A DNA stretch of 64,000 bases from an uncultured Nitrospirales bacterium (GTDB taxonomy: Bacteria > Nitrospirota > Nitrospiria > Nitrospirales > UBA8639), in contig OY282373.1 of NCBI GenBank assembly GCA_958295805.1, forward strand, positions 1,521,001-1,585,000, written 5' to 3'. This document shows, in pieces, positions 26,751 through 35,446 of the stretch (positions are counted from its first letter, which is position 1; every line of letters starts with the position of its first letter). A program made the translations under genes and the position numbers. The notes under the pieces were generated by a model. The model ran no database searches. It was not told the origin of the DNA and was given only the letters and a program-made list of their open reading frames with translations.

Positions 26751-27023
26751 TCAGGGGAGAAACAATGGGGTCTTTTGTTCTTCCTGGTCGGTTTTTTCGC
26801 CGGTTGAAGTCCCGCAGTAGGAACATACATATTCGTATTTGTTTCCGGCGGGAAGGACCAGTAAGAGCCGTTCACGAGCAGGGGTGGCCTCTTTGCAGGT
26901 CGGACAGAACAGCAGCGTGGCATTGAGTGAACGAAATTGGGTGGGTGCAGCTTGTCTTGGCGCGGGTTGCATGCCCGGTGGCGTGGACCCGAAGGCACGG
27001 GTATCAAACGGAAATCGCGGCAT
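26751..27023 (-). CDS. Small zinc-ribbon protein
   Basis: 90 aa from the ATG at 27023. Two Cys pairs, CPTC (LLFCPTCKEATPARERLLL) and CSYC (KYEYVCSYCGTSTG), are separated by about 27 residues and form a likely zinc ribbon. The N-terminal 30 residues are Pro/Arg-rich and disordered. No catalytic domain. Its upstream region (27015-27181) is one copy of a diverged repeat whose other copy lies at 29724-29885, so the start codon itself sits at the edge of a duplicated segment. Confidence 0.65.
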   Translation of the reverse strand: MPRFPFDTRAFGSTPPGMQPAPRQAAPTQFRSLNATLLFCPTCKEATPARERLLLVLPAGNKYEYVCSYCGTSTGEKTDQEEQKTPLFLP

Positions 27024-27181
27024 GAAGCGATCTTACCCAGAGGTAGCCCATGGGTCAAGGTTTCTCCTTGCCGTCACACGCCGTCATTCCTGTAAACGTT
27101 CAGTCATTCGCTGATGGAATCCGAGGATTCCACCCTTTCTTCTGAAGTCAAAAGCTTGAGAGCCAATCCCTAAAACGTCAC
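27015..27181 (+). repeat. Diverged direct repeat flanking module A, right copy
   Basis: Aligns with 29724-29885 over its whole length, at very roughly three-quarters identity by eye. Shared words are TCGCGGCATGAAG, CCATGGGTCAAGGTTTC, TCAGTCATTCG followed by GATGGAAT, and CACCCTTTCT. The two copies bracket the unit formed by the oxygenase remnant, an acyltransferase and a sulfotransferase. Confidence 0.75.
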
Positions 27182-27262
27182 CTAGGGGGGAAGACCGTAC
27201 CAGACGCGGAGAGTTTCGGAGCGTCGTAACTTTTGCGCTCGCCGCGTTAAGAATTCCCGGCG

Positions 27263-28312
27263 TTAGAGCGGGTAGCCAAGACGTTCCAGCCCGGGGCGAC
27301 ATCCTTCGGTCAGCACCGCCTGTTCTTCAGCCCCTAGCTGTTCGAAACGGGACGGCGTGGGCAGCGGAAGACGGGCCACTTCGCGCAGCCAACCCTCGTC
27401 TTCCAGGCTGGGGTCTATGAACCGGATGAGACGCCTTATCTGGGCTTCCGGCTCGGTCTGCACTTCTTCAAAGCGGACGTTCAGCAGACGGTCGGGTGGA
27501 AAGTGGCCGAACAGCCGGTGCCCCCGCTCAATCATTGAGCTCCAGAACACGCCGAAATCGGCCAGTGTCAACTTGTCGTAAGGCAGCCGGTCCGGGTTGG
27601 AGAACTTGGTCAGCAGGTCCAGCCACGGGCTGATTCGGTCCCAGTGGTTGCTCCCGGCCATCAGGTGGTTGACGTCAAGGCCAACGCGCCGGAAGGCCAG
27701 GACGGCCGCGACGAAGGTGCGGAAGATGTAATGACGGCTCATGGAAAGGGCCGTCTCCCGCCCGTCGCGGTAGATGTGAATGATCCGGGCGTCGGGGAAC
27801 TGGCTCAGCAACCGGTAGGCGAACACCAGCGACCCACCGGAACGTTCAGCCCAGACGTTCCGTCCCAACCGTTGGCACAACCACTTGAAAAGATGCCGGA
27901 AATGCACCGCGGGCGGCTGTTTGGGCTGCCCGTTCACGACCGGCTCCAGTTCGTCGAATAACGCTTCGTGCTGGTCCGTCAGGTGGGGCAGCGTGGCACC
28001 CATAATGGGCGGCATATCGCGCCGACTGAAGCGGGCGTTGGGGTCATCCACCGGGTAGAGCAGTTCATCGTAATTCCCCCGCAGCATAAGCCGGGTGCGG
28101 GTCTGCTGCCGGGTGTACAACTCCCACATCCGGCTGCCGGTCACGCGGCGGCGACGGAATACCCCCATCCCGACCGCGCTGAAAAACTCGGACAGGCTGA
28201 GGACGCTCGGGTGCCGGTTCAGAATGTCCGACACCATCGTCGAACCACACCGCCCGGTGCTCAGCACGAACACCGGCGGGATGGACACAGACGGGGCCGC
28301 TGGCTTTACCAT
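27263..28312 (-). CDS. PAPS-dependent sulfotransferase, module A
   Basis: 349 aa from the ATG at 28312; a TTG at 28354 is possible. The 5'-phosphosulfate-binding loop VLSTGRCGSTMVS is near the N-terminus, and the 3'-phosphate-binding segment HIYRDGRETALSMSRHY lies near residue 190, both standard for Sulfotransfer_3-type enzymes. It would transfer sulfate from PAPS to a small molecule, lipid or glycan hydroxyl. It closely resembles the sulfotransferase at 46259-47287, with long identical blocks such as the RSGGSLVF and LTDxxExLFDELEP regions. It lies 86 bp after the acyltransferase at 28398-29534, in the same orientation. No PAPS-synthesis genes are in the window. Confidence 0.88.
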   Translation of the reverse strand: MVKPAAPSVSIPPVFVLSTGRCGSTMVSDILNRHPSVLSLSEFFSAVGMGVFRRRRVTGSRMWELYTRQQTRTRLMLRGNYDELLYPVDDPNARFSRRDMPPIMGATLPHLTDQHEALFDELEPVVNGQPKQPPAVHFRHLFKWLCQRLGRNVWAERSGGSLVFAYRLLSQFPDARIIHIYRDGRETALSMSRHYIFRTFVAAVLAFRRVGLDVNHLMAGSNHWDRISPWLDLLTKFSNPDRLPYDKLTLADFGVFWSSMIERGHRLFGHFPPDRLLNVRFEEVQTEPEAQIRRLIRFIDPSLEDEGWLREVARLPLPTPSRFEQLGAEEQAVLTEGCRPGLERLGYPL

Positions 28313-28397
28313 GGCGTTGCCCGGTCCGCCCGCAAACGGTACGGCTGGCGGCAACTGAGGTCGGTTATCATGAAAGCATCCAGCAGAAACACGACAT

Positions 28398-29534
28398 TCA
28401 ATGTACCGGGCGCGGGCCGTTCAGCATTCTCCCGATGACGGTATAGCGGACGCTGTATTGATACATCACCAGAAGGATACAGGGAACGCCCAGGCAGATC
28501 AAAAGAAATTTCAGATGAACGCTGATGGGCCAATCCGCGATCAGCAAATGCCCGGCGATGATCAGGGGCAAGTGCCCCAGATAGACCCAGTAGGAGGCAT
28601 CGGACATGTAACGCATCCAGAACTGGTCCCTCGACGCAATCCAGTGGAACAGCCCCATCAACCCGAAGCACATCAGCCAGGAATACGCGGCTTGCAACAC
28701 TGCCGCAGTGCTCTTCACCCACGTCGCCGCCGCATCCAAGCCGAAGGTTTCGGGATAGGAGAAGGCCAAGCCCGGCGGAAAAATCAACAATCCCGGCAGC
28801 ACGGCAGCGGCCCACCACCGGCGTATAGGGACCGTGCGCTGGTAGAAGAACGCTCCGAACAGGAAGAAGGTACAGTAATAGCCAGCGATAACGGGGTCGG
28901 GCATCACGGTCAAGGGGGTATCGGCGCCGAAGGTGTTCCGCATGAAATACTGAGGCACGAGAGTCAGCGGAATGACCAGCCACCAAAGGGCATGGCGGAA
29001 TTGCCCGCCCAGCCTGACAATAATGATGAAGACCGAGGCCATCAGCAACAGATACTGGAGAAACCAGAGATGATAAAAACCGCCCATCCAGGCTAATGGC
29101 GGCCAGGTAATCGCAGCGCAATAGCCGGCGATTTTCTCTCCGGTATGATTGGCAGCAAAGGTGCTCATCCAGTGGGTGGCCGGAATGATGGTGAGCATAC
29201 TGACCAGCAAGGGCAGGCCAATGCGCTTGAGGCGGTGCTTGCCCAATGCTTGCAGCCCCCGCCGCTGCCACAACATTGCGGTGAATAATCCACTGAGCAT
29301 GAAGAACACCGGCATCCGAAACCCATGAATGGCCGTAAAGAGGTAAGCGTAAGGATTGGCGTCTATGGCGGTGGCGTCTGCATATTCAAGCTGCACGGGC
29401 CAACAGTCGTAGGGTAACAGAAAAATGGTCGCGTGCAGCAATATGCCCAGAAACATGACAAACGCTCGCAGCACGTCCAGGTCATGGAATCTGGTCGGGG
29501 CGCGTACATTCTGTTCTTGGGAAATCGTTGCCAC
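28398..29534 (-). CDS. Acyltransferase-3 family membrane protein, module A copy 2
   Basis: 378 aa with about ten membrane segments. The N-terminus RFHDLDVLRAFVMFLGILLHA contains the conserved Arg and His of acyltransferase-3 enzymes, and MPVFFMLSGLFTAMLWQRRG is the second conserved region. The family O-acylates sugars, lipids or natural products at the cytoplasmic membrane (OafA, OpgC and relatives). GTG start, as in its paralogue at 29906-31066; the two are clearly homologous end to end (the first 20 residues are identical). It lies 31 bp after the stop of the oxygenase remnant, reproducing the order oxygenase-acyltransferase of the intact pair. Confidence 0.87.
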   Translation of the reverse strand: MATISQEQNVRAPTRFHDLDVLRAFVMFLGILLHATIFLLPYDCWPVQLEYADATAIDANPYAYLFTAIHGFRMPVFFMLSGLFTAMLWQRRGLQALGKHRLKRIGLPLLVSMLTIIPATHWMSTFAANHTGEKIAGYCAAITWPPLAWMGGFYHLWFLQYLLLMASVFIIIVRLGGQFRHALWWLVIPLTLVPQYFMRNTFGADTPLTVMPDPVIAGYYCTFFLFGAFFYQRTVPIRRWWAAAVLPGLLIFPPGLAFSYPETFGLDAAATWVKSTAAVLQAAYSWLMCFGLMGLFHWIASRDQFWMRYMSDASYWVYLGHLPLIIAGHLLIADWPISVHLKFLLICLGVPCILLVMYQYSVRYTVIGRMLNGPRPVH

Positions 29535-29564
29535 GTGGATTTGGCTACCCCCCCTCCACCCCCC

Positions 29565-29724
29565 CTACCATGGGCTTGTCCTGTCTGCAGCAATGTGATC
29601 GGGCAAGCGGTAGCTGATGTCCATGTGATCCATCAGGGAGCGTTCCAGTAGTATGTTTGACGTAGTTGGCCGCCACGCCTGCATTATCGATCCGAGCCTT
29701 TTCGTATCCAGCTTGATAGACGGT
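29565..29724 (-). pseudogene. Deletion remnant of a DUF2236 (MpaB-like) oxygenase gene
   Basis: The 5' part (TVYQAGYEKAR, then DNAGVAANYVKHT) and the 3' part (MDH-like, SYRLPDHI-like, ending in a TAG) match the first and last segments of the intact gene at 31084-32268 almost base for base, but are joined directly near 29650. About 1.0 kb of the 1158-bp homologous stretch is missing, and the 3' part is now out of frame. It has no start of its own; the 5' side is fused to the duplicated leader segment. It cannot encode a functional protein. Confidence 0.85.
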
Positions 29725-29885
29725 CGCGGCATGAAGTGATCCTAGTGACGGGTACTCCATGGGTCAAGGTTTCCCATGCCACCACCATTTGTCATTCTTA
29801 TAAAGTCAGTCATTCGCCGATGGAATCAGAGGATGCTCACCCTTTCTGCCGGATCCCAAAAGCCTGAGAGCTTCTTAACCACGTC
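29724..29885 (+). repeat. Diverged direct repeat flanking module A, left copy
   Basis: Homologous to 27015-27181 in the same orientation. It separates the acyltransferase ending at 29906 from the oxygenase remnant, and the remnant's 5' end begins exactly where the repeat ends. Confidence 0.75.
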
Positions 29886-29905
29886 AGATCACGCGGTTGA
29901 CGTGG

Positions 29906-31066
29906 TTAGTTGCCGGCCGTTCCCGGGTGGATACGATAGCGCGGGCCGTTCAGCATTCTCCCGATGACGGTATAGCGGACGCCGTATTGGTACATCATCA
30001 GCAGAAAGGCGAAAACGCTCAGGCAGATCAGCAGATACTTCAGATGAGCGCTGATGGGCCAGTCCGCGGTCAGCAACTGCCCGGCGATGATCAGAGGGAC
30101 GTGTAACAGATAGATCCAGTAGGAGGCATCGGATATGTAACGCATCCAGAACCGTTCCCGCGCCGCAACCCAGCGGAACAGCCCCATCAGACCGAAGCAC
30201 ATCAGCCAGGCATACGCGGTCTGCAACATTGCCGCTACGCCGTTCACCCATATCGCCGCCGCATCCAGGCCTAAGGCTTCTTCGGGGTAGGCGAAGGCCA
30301 TGCCCGGCGGTGCAATCAACAGCCCCGGCAGCACGGCAACGGTCCACCACCGGCGTACCTGAATATTGCGCTGGTAGAAGAAGACTCCGAACAGGAAGAA
30401 GAGACTGTAATACGCGAACACGAATGGGTCGGGCAGCACCTCGGTGGGCACGTCGGCGCCGAAGGTGCCCCGCATGAAATAGTGGGGCACCAGAGTCAGC
30501 GGAATGACCAGCCACCACAGGGAATGGCGGAACTGCAGGCCCAGCTTGGCGATGATGGTGAACGCGGCCGCTATCAGCAGCAGGTACCAGAGAAACCAGA
30601 GGTGAAAGAAGCCACCTATCCAGGCCAATGGTGGCCAAGTAATGGCAATGCACGAGTCGGCGACTTCCTTCCCGGTATGGCGGGCAGCGAACGTATAAAT
30701 CCAGTTGGTGGCCGGTATGATGGTGAATAGGCTCACCAGCAGGGGCAGGCCGATCCGCTTGAGGCGGTGCATACCCAATTCTTGCAACCCCCGCCGCTGC
30801 CACAGTCTTGCGGCGAAAAAGCCACTGATGATGAAGAACACCGGCATCTGAAATCCATGAACGAACATGAGAATGTAGCCGTAAGGATTGACGGCAATGG
30901 CGGTCACGTCCGCATATTCAATCTGCACCGGCCAGCACCTGGAGGGTATCAGAGACAGAGTGGCATGCAGCAGGACGCCCAGAAACATGACAAAAACTCG
31001 CAGCCCGTCCAGGTCATGGAATCGGGTCGGGGCGCGTACATTCTGTTCTTGGGAAATCGTTGCCAC
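29906..31066 (-). CDS. Acyltransferase-3 family membrane protein, module A copy 1
   Basis: 386 aa, about ten membrane segments, GTG start at 31066. RFHDLDGLRVFVMFLGVLLHA and MPVFFIISGFFAARLWQRRG are the conserved acyltransferase-3 motifs. About three-quarters of residues appear identical to the copy at 28398-29534, including the first 20. It lies 17 bp after the stop of the intact oxygenase gene, so the pair is probably one operon. The acyl acceptor is unknown; linkage to an oxygenase and a sulfotransferase suggests a shared lipid or small-molecule substrate. Confidence 0.87.
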   Translation of the reverse strand: MATISQEQNVRAPTRFHDLDGLRVFVMFLGVLLHATLSLIPSRCWPVQIEYADVTAIAVNPYGYILMFVHGFQMPVFFIISGFFAARLWQRRGLQELGMHRLKRIGLPLLVSLFTIIPATNWIYTFAARHTGKEVADSCIAITWPPLAWIGGFFHLWFLWYLLLIAAAFTIIAKLGLQFRHSLWWLVIPLTLVPHYFMRGTFGADVPTEVLPDPFVFAYYSLFFLFGVFFYQRNIQVRRWWTVAVLPGLLIAPPGMAFAYPEEALGLDAAAIWVNGVAAMLQTAYAWLMCFGLMGLFRWVAARERFWMRYISDASYWIYLLHVPLIIAGQLLTADWPISAHLKYLLICLSVFAFLLMMYQYGVRYTVIGRMLNGPRYRIHPGTAGN

Positions 31067-31083
31067 GTGGGTTTGGCTCGACC

Positions 31084-32268
31084 CTACCAGGGGCTTGCCT
31101 TGTCTGCAGAAATGTGATCGGGCAAGCGGTAGCTGATGCCCATGTGATCCATCAGGGAGCGTTCCAGCAGCGTGGTGAAATTTTTGGCGTGGCGGCTATG
31201 AGCCAAGCCGGGGACCAGCCGTTCCTGGAGTTTCTGGAACCGGCGCTGCCACTGCATGAGAAGCAGAATGCCGGTGGTCCGCTGCCGGGGAAACCTGAGT
31301 TGGTCGGCCAGTTCGTCGCCGATGAGTGCGCGGGAGATGCGGTACACAAATTTCACGAAGCGCCGTCGCGCCGGACCCGACGCGCCGACAATCAGGGGCG
31401 CAGAGTTAATCAGACCGTTCGCCATGAGGATCGATTCCACGTCGGGCGGTGGCTCGCACGTAAATCCCACCCGACAGAGTTCCATTGCCTCGTCATAATT
31501 GTGAAACAGGATCTCCTCCGGGACGCCGAAGAGCCATGCCGTATAGCGCCAGATATCCATGAAACCGTCCCGGGCTGCTTTGTCCAGACGCACCCCCAGC
31601 ATCTCGCATTTTTTCAACAGCAGAGCAGAAAAGGCCGATGAAGCGAAGGCCATTTGCGCGGCGCTGATCGGCATTCCCCAGGCATCCGCGTCCCAATCCT
31701 CCGAGTTGCGAAGGAGGTGACGTAGCTGAGCGTGTATCAGGCGGATGCGGACCGACAGCTTCCAGCCGTCTCCGTGTCGTTCCAAGCCGCCGGGCATACA
31801 AATCTCGATGAGGTGCCGGTTGTTTTGCTGAAGCCGTCGGATCCCATAATCGGTCAGCCTTCCCGTCATGAAAAAAGGCTTGCTGATGGTCGTCGCAAAA
31901 CCCTCGACGAGCACCCCGGCGACGTGGGCGGCGATAAACAGGTCGGAATTCTGGTGATAAGCCACCATGCCGGGAAGGAGTTTCGTCGGGTCGAACCAGG
32001 AAGGTGGAACGGAGACCCGCTCAAAGAAATCAACCAGGGCCGGGGGAGCGTCTCGCAGAACGTCTTCTTGTTGCTCCATTCCGGCGTGGATAAACCGATG
32101 CACCTGCGTCTGGTCAAACGGGGTTAACGCCTTGACTACGGCGTCGGCAGCCGGGTCGCCAACGAGGGTATGTTTGACGTAGTTGGCCGCCACGCCTGCA
32201 TTATCGGTCCGAGCCTTTTCGTATCCGGCTTGATAGACGGTCGGTATTATGCTGCTTTCTTTATTCAT
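31084..32268 (-). CDS. DUF2236 / MpaB-like (rubber-oxygenase fold) protein, module A
   Basis: 394 aa, no signal peptide. The motif VRIRLIHAQLRHLL around residues 178-191 is the hallmark of the family that includes latex-clearing protein Lcp and fungal MpaB, whose characterised members bind heme and oxidatively cleave or modify isoprenoid chains. ISAAQMAFASSAFSALLL and WRYTAWLFGVPEEILF are further family segments. The C-terminus ends LPDHISADKASPW, a tail shared with all three paralogues in the window. It heads the minus-strand module with the acyltransferase 17 bp downstream. The substrate is unknown. Confidence 0.82.
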   Translation of the reverse strand: MNKESSIIPTVYQAGYEKARTDNAGVAANYVKHTLVGDPAADAVVKALTPFDQTQVHRFIHAGMEQQEDVLRDAPPALVDFFERVSVPPSWFDPTKLLPGMVAYHQNSDLFIAAHVAGVLVEGFATTISKPFFMTGRLTDYGIRRLQQNNRHLIEICMPGGLERHGDGWKLSVRIRLIHAQLRHLLRNSEDWDADAWGMPISAAQMAFASSAFSALLLKKCEMLGVRLDKAARDGFMDIWRYTAWLFGVPEEILFHNYDEAMELCRVGFTCEPPPDVESILMANGLINSAPLIVGASGPARRRFVKFVYRISRALIGDELADQLRFPRQRTTGILLLMQWQRRFQKLQERLVPGLAHSRHAKNFTTLLERSLMDHMGISYRLPDHISADKASPW

Positions 32269-32546
32269 GGAGAAACCCTTGTCAAGTCATCTAGCCAAAA
32301 ATTATAACATTTTTGTTGCCGTGATTCTAATCATTTTGGCGGACGCTGATCGTGCGTATACGTTCAGTTTCAGTCGCTGGTCATTGACTCTACGGTTGAA
32401 GGTCCAGAGCCGGGTTCTACTTCAGGATGCCCGAGATCGGACACGGTCATCATGTCATCAAGTGTGGCCGTGCCCCATGTATTGACAATCTTTATGCAGC
32501 TCTCCATACTGGTTTGATAAACCAGTCTGAGGGGGAGACGCACACC

Positions 32547-32786
32547 ATGATTGAGGTCGGTGCATTTGAAGCGAAAACGTATCTCTCTTCCTTGCTCGAA
32601 AAAGTGAATCGGGGGGAAGAAGTGCTCATTACCAGGCGAGGCAAGGCCGTGGCGCGACTGGTGCCTGCTAAACAGGCTCAACAATCAGAGTTACGCGCGA
32701 CAATCAGTCAACTCCTTGCATTTCGTAAAGAAGTGAAACTTCACGAATTCGACTGGAAAACCCTGCGCGATCAAGGGCGTCGGTGA
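32547..32786 (+). CDS. Phd/YefM-type antitoxin
   Basis: 79 aa from the ATG at 32547, preceded by GAGGGGGAGACG; the open frame extends upstream to 32427 without similarity. IEVGAFEAKTYLSSLLEKV, then GEEVLITRRGKAVARLVP, is a typical Phd N-terminal DNA-binding domain. The C-terminal tail (QLLAFRKEVKLHEFDWKTLRDQGRR) would wrap the toxin. The stop codon overlaps the GTG of the PIN toxin gene, so the two are translationally coupled. Confidence 0.9.
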   Translation: MIEVGAFEAKTYLSSLLEKVNRGEEVLITRRGKAVARLVPAKQAQQSELRATISQLLAFRKEVKLHEFDWKTLRDQGRR

Positions 32787-33199
32787 GTGCGTTTGTCCTT
32801 GATTGCTCCGTGGCCGTGGCTTGGCTCATTGAGAGTGAAGCCCGTCCTGAAACGGATAAATTACTCGAACGACACCTGGGGAAGGGCGGCGCACTCGTTC
32901 CTGATGTCTGGGGTCTGGAACTTGGCAACGTCCTGGTCCAAGCTGAAAAACGTGGTCGGATAACCCACGCACAAATGACAATCATGCTGGAGTTCGTCGG
33001 CAGATTGCCAATCACCATGGATGGAGACGGCACCCGCGCCTTGAAGGAGGTGCTGACCCTCGCCCGCGTTGCATCCTTGACAACCTACGATGCTGCTTAT
33101 CTGGAACTCGCCATGCGACGCGGAATTCCGTTAGCGACGCTGGATAAGACGCTTCTCAGAGCAGCCCAAAAAGTCCAAGTCAAGACGTTACCGGCCTGA
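32783..33199 (+). CDS. VapC-type PIN-domain toxin
   Basis: 138 aa, GTG start overlapping the antitoxin stop (GTGA). The PIN acidic residues are present: Asp7 (FVLDCSVAVAW), Glu46 region (WGLELGNVL), Asp in TYDAAYLELA and Asp in LATLDKTL. It is a predicted Mg-dependent RNase cleaving tRNA or rRNA when free of the Phd-type antitoxin. Downstream spacer (33200-33400) holds two hairpins but no gene. Confidence 0.92.
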   Translation: MSAFVLDCSVAVAWLIESEARPETDKLLERHLGKGGALVPDVWGLELGNVLVQAEKRGRITHAQMTIMLEFVGRLPITMDGDGTRALKEVLTLARVASLTTYDAAYLELAMRRGIPLATLDKTLLRAAQKVQVKTLPA

Positions 33200-33292
33200 C
33201 GTGGGCGCTTCGCCCAACACACGTGAAAACCACGTTCAACGCGCCCGCTGCACTCATCACACGCCGCATAGCTAATTCCGCCAGTCCAAACG

Positions 33293-33322
33293 GCGACGCC
33301 CAACTTTCGTTTGGGACGTCGC
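33293..33322 (+). repeat. Imperfect hairpin in spacer
   Basis: GCGACG (33293-33298) pairs with CGTCGC (33317-33322), and CCCAA pairs with TTGGG inside it, leaving a small loop. A shorter hairpin, TGGGCG-CTT-CGCCCA, lies at 33202-33216. No T-tract follows either on the plus strand, so they are weak terminator candidates for vapC. Confidence 0.4.
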
Positions 33323-33400
33323 GCTCATTCAACGTGCGCCGTTGTCGTAGAGAAAAAACAGGTCGGGGGCGTTGACCGGCACGCCCTTTGTTCTCCGACT

Positions 33401-33985
33401 TCAGAAGAGCGGGTCTTGATAGACGGATTCGTCGTTGACGAGGATTCGCTTGATGACCGCGCGACCGGTGGACGGCGAAACGGACACTTCTACTTGTAGT
33501 TCTCCCTTGGCGAGTTTTTTCTCCATCGCTTTGGCGTCTCGTTCGGGGAGATAGTATTGCTCTATGCCGTAGCGGACTTCGTAGTCCATGCTTTGGCCGT
33601 CGAGTTCCGAGGGAGGATCGACTCGACCTCCGAAGATGCGCCCGCGAATGGCCGGGTATTCGGGAGAGAATGGTGGCATTGTGGTATGAAGTCCGGCGAT
33701 TTGCCACGTCTCGTTCTCGGCCTTGTCCAAAGCGACGTAGACGACTCGACCGAACGCTGCACCTGTTTCGTGGATCACCTTCTCGCTTATTCTGGAGATG
33801 GGAAATCGTAACGCGAGGTAATGGCCGAGGAAGGGGTGTCGGGGATCGACGGGTTCGGCGTTGAGAATCAGGGTTTCGCCGGAGCGGAGGGCGTACACGT
33901 GTCGGGCGATCATGCCGCCAAGCATGACGGTCTGGAGAAGGAACGCGATGATCGTCCCGATGAGGATTCGGCGCGGCGCGTTCAC
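33401..33985 (-). CDS. GDYXXLXY-domain membrane-anchored protein
   Basis: About 194 aa from the GTG at 33985, which overlaps the upstream stop (GTGA) and follows GGAG by 10 bases; an ATG at 34018 is the alternative. One N-terminal membrane segment (LIGTIIAFLLQTVMLGGMIA) is followed by LGHYLALRFPIS, a variant of the G-D-Y-x-x-L-x-Y motif, and GIEQYYLPERDAKAMEK, both diagnostic of this family. It always travels with DUF2157 proteins as a two-gene unit, as here. Function unknown. Confidence 0.82.
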   Translation of the reverse strand: MNAPRRILIGTIIAFLLQTVMLGGMIARHVYALRSGETLILNAEPVDPRHPFLGHYLALRFPISRISEKVIHETGAAFGRVVYVALDKAENETWQIAGLHTTMPPFSPEYPAIRGRIFGGRVDPPSELDGQSMDYEVRYGIEQYYLPERDAKAMEKKLAKGELQVEVSVSPSTGRAVIKRILVNDESVYQDPLF

Positions 33986-35340
33986 GTTGCTCGGTCTCCG
34001 ATTCTGGTAACGGCCCACAGGTTGAAGCGGTGCATGGCGAAGGCGGTGGCCAGCAGGATCATTCCTCCCAGGATGAGAAACAAGCTGGTTTCCAGCAGCG
34101 ACCCGAAGGCTCGGTCGTAGAGATGCAGCAGTTGTGCGGCGAAGAGCAGGTAGCCGAGCAGTCGCCAGTAGTGGTCGCCGCGGAGCCCGAAATCTATGAG
34201 CCAGAGAATAAGGATGAGGGCATACGCGGCGTGAAGCCAGAAGAAGAGGGCGTCTTGGTCTATGGCGGTGACGTAAGGTTGAAAGAGTATTCCGATGAGA
34301 AGCGCGACGATGGCGAGCGCGTCGCGGATGGCGAGATTTTGCTTGACTCGCAGGGAAAGGACGCTCAGCACGACGATGGCTCCGCCGGCCAGGAGCGTGA
34401 CGCGCGCGGGATTGGTGAAATCGCCGGTCGTTTCTCCGGCGCTGGCTGCGGCGTAGAGAATCGTGAAGCCGAAAACGGCGAAGGTCAAGGTGTATCGCTC
34501 AATGACGTAGATTTTTTGCGCGAGCCATTCGTTACGTGTGGCGTTTGACGGGTATGCCGTCGTTATCGTTCGTCCCACAGTGAAGAGAACGAGAAAGATG
34601 ATGGTGAAGAGGGCGGTCTGTTCCGCCGGTGAAAGGTTTGTCATGGAGGTGACGAGCGTCAGGATGAAAAAGATGAACGTGACCGTGGCGAGGTGAAGGA
34701 CGGGTTTCCAGTTCCACCGGGCTGCGGTGATAACGGCGGCACCCCACGGGAGAAGGAAGAGGAGCAGGGACGCATCGAACGCGGTGGGTCCTGCGTCGAA
34801 TCCGAGAGAGAAAATTCCGGGTACTTTGACGGCAGTCCAGACAAAGAGCAACGCGAAGACGAGGTGGAGCGTGGCGACGGATCTTGTGCCCCATACAGTG
34901 ACGAGGCAGCCGACGCACCAGAGCATGACGGCGGCGGAGATATCGTCTGAGGCGATATTGTACATTTGGGCGATGAGAAAGACGTTGGCACCGAAGAGCC
35001 CCGCGGCGAGCAAGAAGAGATTTTCCGGGATCCATTGACGAGTTTGGACGTGGATGGCGGTGACGCCGGCGACGTACAAGGCTGCCATCGTACCGAACAG
35101 GATGAGGAGGCGGAAGGCATGGGATAATTCATCCCAGTTGGACGAGACAAAGGCGAGGATGCCGATGAGAATCAGAACGACGCCCGCACCGAAGGCAATG
35201 GATGAGGGTTGATCGCGTTCTTGCCGTCCTTGACCGAGTTCGTTGAGAATGACGTCGCGGCTGGTTTCGGAAACCCATCCACGCTCGACCCATCGTCTGA
35301 GATCGCGTTGCAGACGGTTTTTGTACAAGAACGGGCTCAT
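33982..35340 (-). CDS. DUF2157 multi-pass membrane protein
   Basis: About 452 aa from the ATG at 35340. A cytoplasmic N-terminal segment (NRLQRDLRRWVERGWVSETSRDVILNEL) is the DUF2157 signature, followed by about 12 to 14 membrane helices starting GAGVVLILIGILAFVSSNWDEL. The gene overlaps the GDYXXLXY gene by four bases. No enzymatic residues are evident. The pair is widely conserved among Gram-negatives without a known role; an envelope function is inference from topology. Confidence 0.85.
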   Translation of the reverse strand: MSPFLYKNRLQRDLRRWVERGWVSETSRDVILNELGQGRQERDQPSSIAFGAGVVLILIGILAFVSSNWDELSHAFRLLILFGTMAALYVAGVTAIHVQTRQWIPENLFLLAAGLFGANVFLIAQMYNIASDDISAAVMLWCVGCLVTVWGTRSVATLHLVFALLFVWTAVKVPGIFSLGFDAGPTAFDASLLLFLLPWGAAVITAARWNWKPVLHLATVTFIFFILTLVTSMTNLSPAEQTALFTIIFLVLFTVGRTITTAYPSNATRNEWLAQKIYVIERYTLTFAVFGFTILYAAASAGETTGDFTNPARVTLLAGGAIVVLSVLSLRVKQNLAIRDALAIVALLIGILFQPYVTAIDQDALFFWLHAAYALILILWLIDFGLRGDHYWRLLGYLLFAAQLLHLYDRAFGSLLETSLFLILGGMILLATAFAMHRFNLWAVTRIGDRAT

Positions 35341-35446
35341 GCAATGATGCCGGCACAATGGGCAGGGTTGGAAGGGTTCATGCTCTACGATTCAACGGAC
35401 AAGATTGCGGGCGAGGGTCAGTGTGCGCTCCGTCTCCTTCATGCGT

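Noticed and set aside
28306-30803. Long alternate frames (321 and 304 codons) inside the acyltransferase genes
   Set aside because: Same-strand out-of-frame shadows of the two paralogues, Arg/His-rich, without start signals; they appear twice only because the genes are duplicated.
35340-35446. Possible gene between the DUF2157 and TPR genes (plus-strand frame at 35209-35610)
   Set aside because: The frame lies antisense across both gene ends and has no coding features of its own.
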